A stretch of 64,000 nt of DNA from an uncultured Acinetobacter sp. GTDB taxonomy: Bacteria; Pseudomonadota; Gammaproteobacteria; Pseudomonadales; Moraxellaceae. Numbering within the stretch: the first letter of the stretch is position 1; every line of letters starts with the position of its first letter. Below, piece by piece: positions 8,452 through 16,505 of this stretch. The translations under genes and the position numbers were made by a program. The notes beneath the pieces are model-generated. The model had not been told where the DNA came from and searched no databases. It saw only the letters and a program-made list of their open reading frames with translations. The stretch lies in NCBI GenBank assembly GCA_913777945.1, contig CAJYTY010000022.1:269815-333814 (forward strand). The letters run 5' to 3'.

Positions 8452-9543
8452 ATGGGTTTTAATTGCGGTATTGTGGGTCTACCAAACGTCGGTAAATCAA
8501 CGCTTTTTAATGCATTGACCAAAGCAGCGATTGCAGCAGAAAACTTCCCGTTCTGTACCATCGAACCAAACACCGGGATTGTTCCTGTTCCAGATGCACG
8601 CCTAGATAAACTTGCAGAAATTGTAAAACCACAACGTATTATTCCAACCACAATGGAGTTTGTGGATATTGCTGGTTTGGTTGCGGGCGCATCGAAAGGT
8701 GAAGGCTTGGGTAACCAGTTTTTGGCAAATATTCGTGAAACTGATGCAATTGCGCACGTGGTACGTTGTTTTGAAGATGAAAATGTCATTCACGTGAATG
8801 GTAAAATCGATCCGCTAGACGATATTGCCACCATCAACACCGAACTTGCACTTGCCGATTTAGACACTGTAGCAAAAGCTTTGCTACGTTTGACCAAAGT
8901 TGCAAAAAGTGGTGATAAAGAAGCACTTGCAACTAAAGCCGTGCTAGAAAAAATTCAGCCATTGTTAGATGAAGGCAAGCCAGCACGCGCAGCGGACTTA
9001 AGCGATGATGAGCGTAAACTGATTCGTGGCTTTGGTTTAATGACCTTAAAACCAACCATGTATATTGCGAACGTTGCTGAAGATGGCTTTGAAAATAACC
9101 CGCATCTTGATGCCGTTAAAAAATTAGCAGCAGAAGAAAATGCGATTGTCGTGCCGCTATGCAATCAGATTGAAGCCGAAATTTCATTGCTAGAAGATGA
9201 AGACCGTGCCGAATTTTTAGAAGCTATGGGAATGGAAGAACCAGGCCTAAACGTTGTAATTCGTGCAGGTTATGCCCTACTTGGTTTACAAACCTACTTC
9301 ACTGCCGGTGTACAAGAAGTACGTGCATGGACCGTAAAAGTAGGTGCGACTGCACCTCAAGCAGCCGGTGTGATTCATACCGACTTCGAAAAAGGCTTTA
9401 TTCGTGCAGAATGTGTTGCCTATAACGACTTTGTTCAGTACAACGGCGAAGCAGGTGCCAAAGAAGCGGGTAAATGGCGTCTTGAAGGTAAAACCTATGT
9501 TGTTCAAGACGGTGATGTGCTGCATTTCCGTTTTAACGTATAA
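8452..9543 (+). CDS. ychF: Redox-regulated ATPase YchF (Obg-family P-loop protein)
   Basis: The 363-residue length equals E. coli YchF. The N-terminal P-loop '[19 protein letters not shown]' (residues 6-24) is followed by '[20 protein letters not shown]' (G3 region). The NxxE motif 'NVAED' replaces the usual NKxD, which is why the family prefers ATP. The C-terminal TGS domain ends '[14 protein letters not shown]'. It is a conserved cytosolic ribosome-associated ATPase. The start at 8452 gives a family-length protein; further upstream in-frame codons add non-conserved residues. Confidence 0.95.
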   Translation: MGFNCGIVGLPNVGKSTLFNALTKAAIAAENFPFCTIEPNTGIVPVPDARLDKLAEIVKPQRIIPTTMEFVDIAGLVAGASKGEGLGNQFLANIRETDAIAHVVRCFEDENVIHVNGKIDPLDDIATINTELALADLDTVAKALLRLTKVAKSGDKEALATKAVLEKIQPLLDEGKPARAADLSDDERKLIRGFGLMTLKPTMYIANVAEDGFENNPHLDAVKKLAAEENAIVVPLCNQIEAEISLLEDEDRAEFLEAMGMEEPGLNVVIRAGYALLGLQTYFTAGVQEVRAWTVKVGATAPQAAGVIHTDFEKGFIRAECVAYNDFVQYNGEAGAKEAGKWRLEGKTYVVQDGDVLHFRFNV

Positions 9544-9554
9544 AATATTCGTTC

Positions 9555-9584
9555 AAAAAAGGCCAGCTCATGCTGGCCTTTTTT
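9555..9584 (+). terminator. Rho-independent terminator of ychF
   Basis: AAAAAAGGCCAGC/GCTGGCCTTTTTT forms a strong symmetrical stem with a 4-nt loop and T-run, 11 bp after the ychF stop. Confidence 0.9.
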
Positions 9585-9613
9585 AAATTTACAAACATTT
9601 ATTAAATAATAAT

Positions 9614-9632
9614 TACAATGATAATCATTATC
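9614..9632. promoter_or_regulatory. Fur box upstream of superoxide dismutase
   Basis: The sequence contains AATGATAATCATTATC and matches the 19-bp Fur consensus GATAATGATAATCATTATC at 17 of 19 positions. It lies about 80 bp before the dismutase ATG, so iron-dependent repression by Fur is expected. Confidence 0.8.
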
Positions 9633-9711
9633 AATATATTTACATATTTTAATCCATCGCCTAAACTCATATGGAAAGAACGACTTAAAATATCTCAAAG
9701 GACAACACCCC

Positions 9712-10323
9712 ATGGCCTATAGCTTACCTGCACTGAATTATGCCTATGACGCACTTGAACCGCATATCGATGCCAAAACGATGCAGATTCATCACACCAA
9801 GCATCATCAAACTTATATCAATAATATCAACGCTGCGATTGAAGGTACTGAATGGGAAAAATTGTCAGTTGAAGATCTGGTTGCAAAGGTGCATGAGGTG
9901 CCAAGCGATTTAAAACATACCGTGATCAATAATGCTGGCGGTCATGCCAACCACAGTCTGTTTTGGACGATCATGAGCCCTCAAGGTGGTGGTGAACCCC
10001 ATGGCCCTGTGTCCGATGCAATACGACAACAATTAGGTGGCTTTGATGCATTTAAAGAAGCTTTTACCAAAGCCGCGTTATCTCGCTTTGGCAGTGGTTG
10101 GGCATGGCTCAGTGTGACACCACAAAAAACGCTGGTGGTTGAAAGCAGCGCCAATCAGGACTCACCACTCATGCATGGCAACACGCCGATTTTGGGTCTA
10201 GATGTTTGGGAACACGCTTACTATTTACAGTATCAAAATCGTCGCCCTGAATATATCGCGGCATTTTATCAAGTGATTGATTGGGATGAAGTCAATCATC
10301 GTTATCAGGATGCATTGAAATAA
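9712..10323 (+). CDS. sodA: Superoxide dismutase, probably Mn type
   Basis: A 203-residue Fe/Mn superoxide dismutase. Metal ligands are H27 ('MQIHHTKHH'), the His in '[10 protein letters not shown]', and Asp and His of '[12 protein letters not shown]'. '[10 protein letters not shown]', 'NQDSPLM' and 'YQNRRPEYI' favour the Mn over the Fe subfamily. An upstream Fur box fits the usual regulation of a Mn enzyme made under iron starvation. No signal peptide, so cytosolic. A small membrane ORF begins 13 bp after the stop and may be co-transcribed. Confidence 0.93.
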   Translation: MAYSLPALNYAYDALEPHIDAKTMQIHHTKHHQTYINNINAAIEGTEWEKLSVEDLVAKVHEVPSDLKHTVINNAGGHANHSLFWTIMSPQGGGEPHGPVSDAIRQQLGGFDAFKEAFTKAALSRFGSGWAWLSVTPQKTLVVESSANQDSPLMHGNTPILGLDVWEHAYYLQYQNRRPEYIAAFYQVIDWDEVNHRYQDALK

Positions 10324-10336
10324 GGAGTTAACTCAT

Positions 10337-10450
10337 TTGTACACAACTACAGGTCTGTATGAAATGCCCCTTTTTCATGTGTTTCGATTGCTGCTTGGTA
10401 TTTTGATTTTAATCACAGGACTGATAATTTTAATTCTCCGTTTAGTATGA
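10337..10450 (+). CDS. Possible 37-residue membrane miniprotein downstream of sodA
   Basis: An open frame starts with TTG at 10337, preceded by AAGGAG at 10322-10327, and ends TGA at 10448. The peptide begins MYTTTGLYEMPLFHVFRLLL and continues as one hydrophobic helix ('GILILITGLIILILRLV'), giving a single-TM protein with an Arg near the C-terminus. The strong ribosome site, tight spacing to sodA and purposeful composition support a real gene; the TTG start and short length are against it. Function unknown. Confidence 0.5.
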   Translation: MYTTTGLYEMPLFHVFRLLLGILILITGLIILILRLV

Positions 10451-10581
10451 GTGATTGATCCTCTGTGCTGGATTGCGATTTATTTATGCTGCTTCAAAAT
10501 GCAATAAAACATCATGCAGTCCAGCTTTTATAGCTTCAATTTAAAAGAAGGCGTAATAGAATAGCTTAGCTATGCAAATTT

Positions 10582-11511
10582 TCATGATGCATGATGCTGA
10601 AGTGCTGCAATTTCCTGCATTAAAAAATCTACAAATATACGGATTTTTGCAGACATGTGCCGATTTTGTGGATACAAAATAGAAAAGCGACGAGTCCTAG
10701 GCGTTAAAGTGGTAAGTACCTCAACCAATTCGCCGCGCTCAACTGCTGGTTGTGCGATAAAGTGATAAATCTGAAACAAACCACCTCCCGCTTTTGCCCA
10801 TGTCAAACACCCCATAACATCATCATAAACCCGTCGATGACTTTTAAAGCCGTAATTGAAATCATTGCCGTGGCCATCTTTAAAAATCCATGGCATGGCG
10901 CGGCCTGTACTGGGCAGAATAAACTGAATGCACTGATGCTGATCAAGCGCTGCAACCGTTTTGGGTTCAGCATACTGTTGTAAATATTCAGGGGCAGCAA
11001 AAACGCCCAAGGTTGCATCTTCAAGCGTACGCGCAATGAGTCGGGAGTCTTTGGGAATACCCAAACGAATGGCCAGATCAAAACCTTCTTCCACAAAATC
11101 GATGACTCGATTGGAGATGTTTAGCTCAATTTCAATTTGTGGATATTTTGCCTGAAATTTAGGCAGCAGAGGCAGAAGCCGATAATGAGCATACGGTGTT
11201 CCAACACTAATCCTTAATGTACCACTTGGACTGTGCTGATCGCCTGTAATCATGCGCTCTACTTCTGAAATTTGCTCCAGTGCCTGCTGACAGTGTTGAT
11301 AATAGAGCTCCCCTTCACACGTTAGCTTAATACTGCGTGTAGTTCGCGCAAAAAGGCGCACACCGAGCCTTGCTTCCAAGCGTCCGATAGAACGGCTGAC
11401 TGAAGCCGGTGTAATGCCCAAACCTTCTGCCGCAGCGGTAAAACTTCCCAGCTCTGCCGCTTTGCAAAACAATTCTATACTGGCCAATTGGACCGAATCA
11501 AAATGTCGCAT
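10582..11511 (-). CDS. LysR-family transcriptional regulator
   Basis: A 309-residue LysR protein. The N-terminal winged helix-turn-helix reads 'VQLASIELFCKAAELGSFTAAAEGLG...SVSRSIGRLEARLGVRLFARTTR' (shown in part, about residues 7-62). The C-terminal LysR_substrate domain spans about 90-300 ('TLRISVGTPYAHYRLLPLLP', 'FDLAIRLG'). The gene is divergent from the DJ-1/yqhD/quinone-reductase genes with 134 bp between starts. That is the usual LysR layout, so it probably controls them in response to a carbonyl or quinone electrophile. Confidence 0.9.
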   Translation of the reverse strand: MRHFDSVQLASIELFCKAAELGSFTAAAEGLGITPASVSRSIGRLEARLGVRLFARTTRSIKLTCEGELYYQHCQQALEQISEVERMITGDQHSPSGTLRISVGTPYAHYRLLPLLPKFQAKYPQIEIELNISNRVIDFVEEGFDLAIRLGIPKDSRLIARTLEDATLGVFAAPEYLQQYAEPKTVAALDQHQCIQFILPSTGRAMPWIFKDGHGNDFNYGFKSHRRVYDDVMGCLTWAKAGGGLFQIYHFIAQPAVERGELVEVLTTLTPRTRRFSILYPQNRHMSAKIRIFVDFLMQEIAALQHHAS

Positions 11512-11645
11512 TTATTCTCTGATGTAATAAATAAATTACCATTCGGTTAATTTATCTTTATTTATCACTCTAATAAAGTTGCAGTTACAAAAAATGCCTG
11601 ATTTAAGGCTGAAATAACTGCAACGTATTTGGTTAGTGAGAAAAC

Positions 11646-12509
11646 ATGTTTCTGTCACGTTTATTTCGTATTTTTGCCTTGTTGCTGATGGGTGCGACAT
11701 CATTCACGCACGCCGCATCTAAAGGTGAAGTTCTGGTGTTACTCTCGAGTGAAACCGAGCTTCCACTACAAGGAAAGAAATCGTTTCCGTCGGGTTATTA
11801 TGTCAATGAGTTTGGTGTGCCAGCCGATGCCCTCATCAAAGCAGGATACACCCTGACAATTGTCACCCCAAAAGGTAATGTACCCAAGCCAGACGTCCGC
11901 TCGATTGATCCGCTCTATTTTGGAAAAAATCGCAATGAAATGCTGCGAATCAAAAAATTGACTGAACAATTGACTCAAGCGCAGAACGTACGTTCATTAC
12001 AAGATGTGATGCAACAAGGGCTTGATCGCTATTCAGCTATTTTTATTCCGGGTGGACATGCACCACTCATTGACCTAGCGAATAATCCGATGGTGGGTAC
12101 CACCCTGCAACACTTTCATCGCAAGGGCAAACCAACTGCAGCGATTTGTCATGGCCCGATTACCCTATTAGCTGCGCAAAAAGATCCTAAGGCATTTGAA
12201 CAGTCACTGATCCAAAATCAAAAAATGAATGCTGAGGGTTGGATCTATCATGGTTATCAAATGACCATTTTCTCGAATGAAGAAGAACACGTGTTTGAAA
12301 ACTCACTTCACGGCGACAAATTACGCTATTACCCAGCCAACGCGATGAAAAAAGCAGGCGGCAATATGCAGTTTGCCAAGGCATGGCAACCACATGTTGT
12401 GATTGACCGTGAACTGATTACGAGTCAAAACCCATATTCAGACCATGCGCTCGCCCAAGCGTTACTTAAAGCACTTGCTACTCAAACCCAACACTCACCT
12501 AAAATCTAG
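11646..12509 (+). CDS. Exported DJ-1/PfpI-family protein (Hsp31-like)
   Basis: A 287-residue protein with a Sec signal peptide (residues about 1-24, ending FTHAAS) and a DJ-1/PfpI domain. The glutamate is in 'YYVNEFG', the oxyanion region is 'IFIPGGHAPL', and the nucleophilic cysteine sits in the elbow 'AAICHGPITLL'. Hsp31-like members act as glutathione-independent glyoxalases or chaperones; here the signal peptide places it in the periplasm, which is unusual. It is followed after 10 bp by yqhD and is divergent from a LysR regulator, suggesting methylglyoxal or aldehyde defence. Confidence 0.82.
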   Translation: MFLSRLFRIFALLLMGATSFTHAASKGEVLVLLSSETELPLQGKKSFPSGYYVNEFGVPADALIKAGYTLTIVTPKGNVPKPDVRSIDPLYFGKNRNEMLRIKKLTEQLTQAQNVRSLQDVMQQGLDRYSAIFIPGGHAPLIDLANNPMVGTTLQHFHRKGKPTAAICHGPITLLAAQKDPKAFEQSLIQNQKMNAEGWIYHGYQMTIFSNEEEHVFENSLHGDKLRYYPANAMKKAGGNMQFAKAWQPHVVIDRELITSQNPYSDHALAQALLKALATQTQHSPKI

Positions 12510-12519
12510 AGGAATCTCC

Positions 12520-13677
12520 ATGCAAAATTTCACATTTTACAACCCAACAAAAATTGTATTTGGTCAAAATTCTGTCGAACAGCTTGACACGTTAATTGCT
12601 TCCGACGCGCGCATCATGATGATTTATGGCGGACAAAGTGCGGAAAAAACAGGAACACTCAAAGAAATTCGTGATGTGTTAGGGCACCGTATTGTAAAGG
12701 AATTTGGTGGTGTAGAACCAAATCCACGCTATGAAACACTTATGCGCGCAGTAGAGCTAATCAAAAGCAACGATATTGATTATTTGCTTGCTGTGGGTGG
12801 CGGTTCTGTCATTGATGGCACCAAATTTATCGCAGCGGCGGCCTTGTACACGGGCGAACCATGGAACATCCTTAAAAATCAGGGTGCCGACGTAGAACAA
12901 GCACTGGCATTTGGTTGTGTACTGACGCTACCGGCTACTGGTTCTGAAATGAATGCGGGCGCTGTAATCACCCGCGGTGAAACTCAAGACAAACTGTTTT
13001 TTAACAGTACCTATGTATTTCCGCAGTTCTCAATTCTTAATCCGCTTAAAACCTATACTTTGCCAGAGCGTCAATTGGCCAATGGAGTAGTCGATGCCTT
13101 TACCCATGTCATGGAGCAATATCTGACTTATCCAGCAGGCGGTTATATTCAGGATAGAATGGCCGAAGGATTGTTACAAACCCTGATTGAAATTGGCCCA
13201 CGTGTTTTAAGCGCTGAAAAAGACGATGAAGCACGTGCCAATTTAATGTGGGTAGCAACCCTTGCACTGAATGGTCTAATCGGTGCAGGTGTCCCGCAAG
13301 ACTGGTCGACACATATGATCGGTCATGAACTCACCGCACTGTACGAGATTGACCATGCACGTACACTTGCCGTGGTGTTGCCAGCAAACCTAAGTGTAAG
13401 ACGCGAAAGTAAAGCGGCCAAGTTACTGCAATATGCAGAACGTGTATGGCAGATCCGTGAAGGATCAGAGCAAGCGCGTATTGATGCTGCCATTGAGCAA
13501 ACCAAAGCATTTTTTAAAGCAATGGGAATTCCAACTCAACTTGGCGATTATGACTTAGGTAATGAAGCAATCGACAAGGTTGTGGCTCAACTTGAGCATC
13601 ATGGTATGACCGCTTTGGGCGAACACAGTGATGTGACTTTGGCAATCAGTCGTCAAATTCTTGAAAAAGCACTCTAA
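12520..13677 (+). CDS. yqhD: NADPH-dependent aldehyde reductase, YqhD-type iron-containing alcohol dehydrogenase
   Basis: A 385-residue group III alcohol dehydrogenase closely resembling E. coli YqhD. Landmarks are 'FYNPTKIVFGQNS', 'YGGQSAEKTG', the GGGS nucleotide loop 'LLAVGGGSVIDGTKFIAAAA', and the metal-binding segment 'GVVDAFTHVMEQY' with 'GHELTALYEIDHARTLA'. Known members reduce short aldehydes, including methylglyoxal, with NADPH. The start at 12520 has AGAGGA 6 bp upstream. It shares a transcription unit with the exported DJ-1 protein. Confidence 0.9.
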   Translation: MQNFTFYNPTKIVFGQNSVEQLDTLIASDARIMMIYGGQSAEKTGTLKEIRDVLGHRIVKEFGGVEPNPRYETLMRAVELIKSNDIDYLLAVGGGSVIDGTKFIAAAALYTGEPWNILKNQGADVEQALAFGCVLTLPATGSEMNAGAVITRGETQDKLFFNSTYVFPQFSILNPLKTYTLPERQLANGVVDAFTHVMEQYLTYPAGGYIQDRMAEGLLQTLIEIGPRVLSAEKDDEARANLMWVATLALNGLIGAGVPQDWSTHMIGHELTALYEIDHARTLAVVLPANLSVRRESKAAKLLQYAERVWQIREGSEQARIDAAIEQTKAFFKAMGIPTQLGDYDLGNEAIDKVVAQLEHHGMTALGEHSDVTLAISRQILEKAL

Positions 13678-13686
13678 TAGAGTGCT
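13668..13686. repeat. Perfect inverted repeat spanning the yqhD stop codon
   Basis: AGCACTCT-AAT-AGAGTGCT is a perfect palindrome with a 3-nt centre and covers the TAA stop. There is no T-run, so it is not a classic terminator. It could be an attenuator, an mRNA-stabilizing hairpin or a protein site between yqhD and the next gene. Confidence 0.5.
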
Positions 13687-13746
13687 GTCTACTCCCATGA
13701 GAATTTTAATGAATGATAGCCACTACTTAAGACCGAGGAAAATCAC

Positions 13747-14733
13747 ATGAAAGCATTAGTTTTAACTCAAGTCGGAACGCCTTACACGCTGCATGTCGAA
13801 ACCGATATCGAGATACCCGAACCCGCTGCTGGTGAAGTTCGTATTAAAGTGATGAGTTCGAGTATTAATCCGGTCGACTACAAGTTTGCCAAAAACGGTA
13901 CAACTCTTAAATTACCCCATATTTTGGGAATTGATGCTGCTGGTATTGTCGATGCTGTAGGGCATGACGTCACCACTTGGAAAAAAGGCGACCGAGTCAT
14001 CAGTCTAACCAATTTATGGCGCTGGGGTGGTTTTGCAGAATATGTCGTGGTTGATGCAAATAGTATCAGTGCAATACCGGAACAGCTTGATTTTAATGCG
14101 GCCGCGACTATTCCATGTGCCGGTATTACTGCTTGGCAAGCGTTATATCGTAAGGCACCACTTCATGCAGGTCAGCGAATTTTGGTGAATGGTGCGGGTG
14201 GTGGTGTCGGTGGTTTCGTTGTGCAACTGGCTAAGCTCATGGGTCTGGAAGTGTATGCTACTGCCTCTAGCGAACCAGAACGCATCAAAGCACTTGGTGC
14301 CGACCACATCATCAATTACAAACAAGACAATATTATTGAACGCATTCATGCGCTCACTGAAGGTCGCGGTGTGGATGCGGTGATTGATTTGATTTCATCT
14401 GAAACCTCTCAACAACTTGCAACAGTGCTGCGTCATAACGGTCATTTGATTTCGGTATCAGGACGGATTGATCAGAATCCAATTCCCTCTTTTACCAAAG
14501 CGATTTCAATTCATGAAGTGGCTTTAGGTTTTGCCTATCAACACGGCGATGATGAAAATCTACGTGATATTGCTGCTGGTGGTGAATTCTTAACTACCCT
14601 TATGGCAAATGGCAAACTCGACCCGATGATTCAAAATGTGATCACACTGGATGAGTTGGAAAATGGTTTGCATCAGGCCGAGCACGGCAAAACACAAGGC
14701 AAAGTAGTGATCGAAATTGCCAAAGCAAGCTGA
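13747..14733 (+). CDS. NADPH:quinone oxidoreductase / zinc-independent alcohol dehydrogenase family
   Basis: A 328-residue MDR-superfamily protein. It has an N-terminal GroES-like domain ('SSSINPVDYKFAKNG', 'GIDAAGIVDAVGHDV') and a Rossmann domain with 'VNGAGGGVGGFVVQLAK'. The structural-zinc cysteines of true alcohol dehydrogenases are absent, as in quinone oxidoreductases and enoyl reductases. It follows yqhD after 69 bp in the same direction. A strong terminator closes the unit. Probable role: reduction of quinones or unsaturated carbonyls. Confidence 0.87.
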   Translation: MKALVLTQVGTPYTLHVETDIEIPEPAAGEVRIKVMSSSINPVDYKFAKNGTTLKLPHILGIDAAGIVDAVGHDVTTWKKGDRVISLTNLWRWGGFAEYVVVDANSISAIPEQLDFNAAATIPCAGITAWQALYRKAPLHAGQRILVNGAGGGVGGFVVQLAKLMGLEVYATASSEPERIKALGADHIINYKQDNIIERIHALTEGRGVDAVIDLISSETSQQLATVLRHNGHLISVSGRIDQNPIPSFTKAISIHEVALGFAYQHGDDENLRDIAAGGEFLTTLMANGKLDPMIQNVITLDELENGLHQAEHGKTQGKVVIEIAKAS

Positions 14734-14751
14734 TGGTCATTGATAGTAAAC

Positions 14752-14789
14752 TACGTTCATGTAGCGAATACGTTCGCTGCATGAACGTA
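14752..14789 (+). terminator. Long hairpin terminator after the quinone oxidoreductase gene
   Basis: TACGTTCATGTAGCGAA pairs with TTCGCTGCATGAACGTA over 17 bp (one G-U pair) around a TACG tetraloop. The downstream T-run is weak (TCTAATTTAT). Confidence 0.7.
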
Positions 14790-15013
14790 TCTAATTTATG
14801 TATAAGCGAACTTTTTGACAAACAAATATAAAGTATTTGAAAGCCAACTTCACATCAAACGTGATGAAGCTTAACCTGATATTAAAAGCAAAATTAAGAC
14901 AAATAAACAACAAGAAAACTTATCTTTTGATCAACAAATTTTTAATTTAATTATGAATAAAACAGATTAAGCTCAAAAACAGGCACTAACGCCCCATGAA
15001 TAGAAGATATACA

Positions 15014-15259
15014 ATGAAAAAGATTTCAACGGTACTGCTTGCGGCTTCTTTCGCGATGTTAAGTGCCACCGCTTTTGCTTGTCCTAAAGGCACTGAATTA
15101 CAAGGCGGAACTGGCCCACACCATAAAGGTGGAAAATGTGTAGCAGTTAGCGGTAAAAAAATGGCCGCGAAAACCGACAAGAAAATGATGGCTGAAAAAA
15201 GCAAACCAATGACAACGGCAATGCCTGCTAAAACTGAACCAGCAAAAACCAAATCTTAA
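15014..15259 (+). CDS. Small exported Lys/Met-rich protein
   Basis: An 81-residue protein with a Sec signal peptide (MKKISTVLLAASFAMLSATA, cleaved near AFA). A compact motif 'CPKGTELQGGTGPHHKGGKC' framed by two cysteines follows, then a tail of Lys, Met, Ala and Pro. The two Cys may form a disulfide in the periplasm. ATG 15014 is preferred over 14996 because the signal peptide then starts at MKK. It is monocistronic with its own terminator. Function not recognised; the His/Met/Cys content would allow metal binding. Confidence 0.7.
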   Translation: MKKISTVLLAASFAMLSATAFACPKGTELQGGTGPHHKGGKCVAVSGKKMAAKTDKKMMAEKSKPMTTAMPAKTEPAKTKS

Positions 15260-15275
15260 TCAACATATTGAATAT

Positions 15276-15302
15276 AAAAAAGCGAGATCAACTCGCTTTT
15301 TT
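15276..15302. terminator. Bidirectional terminator
   Basis: AAAAAGCGAG-ATCAA-CTCGCTTTTTT lies between the convergent small exported protein gene and the leftward lipoprotein gene, and can serve both strands. Confidence 0.88.
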
Positions 15303-15313
15303 ATTTATATCGT

Positions 15314-15787
15314 TTATCGCTTCGGATCTGTATTACCCAATGCAGGATTAGCTATCGCATCTTTACATTGTGCTTTGTCTCGCTCGTAATCAGCTTGTCG
15401 CTGCGCAATTGTGGAGCTATCCGTGATCACTTCACGTGACCATGTATCCAGTGAAGTCAGCGCTTTGCGACATAAAGCATACTTGCCCTCTGTAACTGAG
15501 TCAGTCATTTTGACATTAATACGCCAGTCGGTACTAAGCTTACGCAATGGCTTTCTTACCTGCTCTTCAATCTCATCTTTTTTGCCATCATAAACAATAG
15601 GATCGATTTGATTGATCAGCTTCCACGCTTCATTTGCATAGGTTGTTGCATCATTGGTCAATTTTGGTGCAGCTTTAATTTCAACTTTTTCTTTTGAACC
15701 CGATGTATGGTCTTGGCTACAACCAGACACAACCAGTCCAAATAAAACACATGAAATTAAACCAGAAGTTTTAAGCGTTGAGATCAT
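15314..15787 (-). CDS. Hypothetical lipoprotein
   Basis: A 157-residue protein with a lipoprotein signal ('LFGLVVSGCSQ', lipid cysteine at residue 23). The mature part is helical and charged, with 'YANEAWKLINQIDPIVYDGKKDEIEEQVRKPL' (quoted in part) and two further cysteines ('YALCRKAL', 'KAQCKDAI') that could form a disulfide. No family recognised. Monocistronic, convergent with the preceding gene. Confidence 0.75.
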   Translation of the reverse strand: MISTLKTSGLISCVLFGLVVSGCSQDHTSGSKEKVEIKAAPKLTNDATTYANEAWKLINQIDPIVYDGKKDEIEEQVRKPLRKLSTDWRINVKMTDSVTEGKYALCRKALTSLDTWSREVITDSSTIAQRQADYERDKAQCKDAIANPALGNTDPKR

Positions 15788-15968
15788 TATCCACGATTAT
15801 CCATCTGAACATTCGGCTCTATGCTAGTGAATTCAGCGATAATACTCAATCATTGATTTTTTATTTGCAATTACATACGCTTGCAAGGCAAGCTAAGACC
15901 ATATAAGGTTTAAAAATCAATATGTGATCAATCATTTAGCTGAATTAAAACAAGGTCTTTTTATTTTT

Positions 15969-16358
15969 ATGTCTCAAATTAAAATCTATGCTCTAGCAGA
16001 TACAATCGATAAATATCGATCTCAATTATCAAAAGCTATACATGACGCACTTGTCGAAGCACTGCAATATCCTGTTGAAAAATGCTTCCAACGCTTTATT
16101 AAAATGCAAAAAGAAGATTTTATTTATCCCTCAGATCGAAGCGATCTATATGTCATCATTGAAATTTCGATGTTTAGCGGGCGCAGTGTTGAAAGTAAAA
16201 AACAACTGATCAATAAAATTTTTAAGAACATTGAATCTGAGAGTGGAATCTCCCCACAGGATATTGAAATCACTATTTTTGAGACACCACAAGAAAACTG
16301 GGGAATTCGAGGAAAAACTGCTGATGAACTGAAATTAAATTATCAAGTAAACGTCTGA
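15969..16358 (+). CDS. Tautomerase-family protein lacking the N-terminal proline
   Basis: A 129-residue tautomerase-superfamily protein. It has a beta-alpha-beta start 'MSQIKIYALADTIDKYRSQL', 'VIIEISMFSGRSVESKKQLI' (the conserved F-x-GR-S-x-E-x-K pattern) and a C-terminal 'QENWGIRGKTADEL'. In this family the residue after Met is normally the catalytic Pro1. Here the codon is TCT (Ser), so standard tautomerase chemistry is not expected unless the start is mis-assigned. GTG at 15924 is the only upstream in-frame option and would bury residue 1. Monocistronic, role unknown. Confidence 0.72.
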   Translation: MSQIKIYALADTIDKYRSQLSKAIHDALVEALQYPVEKCFQRFIKMQKEDFIYPSDRSDLYVIIEISMFSGRSVESKKQLINKIFKNIESESGISPQDIEITIFETPQENWGIRGKTADELKLNYQVNV

Positions 16359-16505
16359 ACTATTTTTTAATTTAGTGTTGAATTTGCTCATTTTATTAGA
16401 TTATTTATTAGACAACAAAAGTCACTAATTTATGTGAATCAAGGCGTCAATCCAGTAAAAGTTCTGTTATGCTTAAAAGCCCTACTTCTTGCATGGATGA
16501 TTCGC

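Noticed and set aside
14986..15252. Hydrophobic minus-strand frame resembling a membrane protein
   Set aside because: It is the antisense of the exported 81-residue protein; the plus-strand frame has a signal peptide, start site and terminator.
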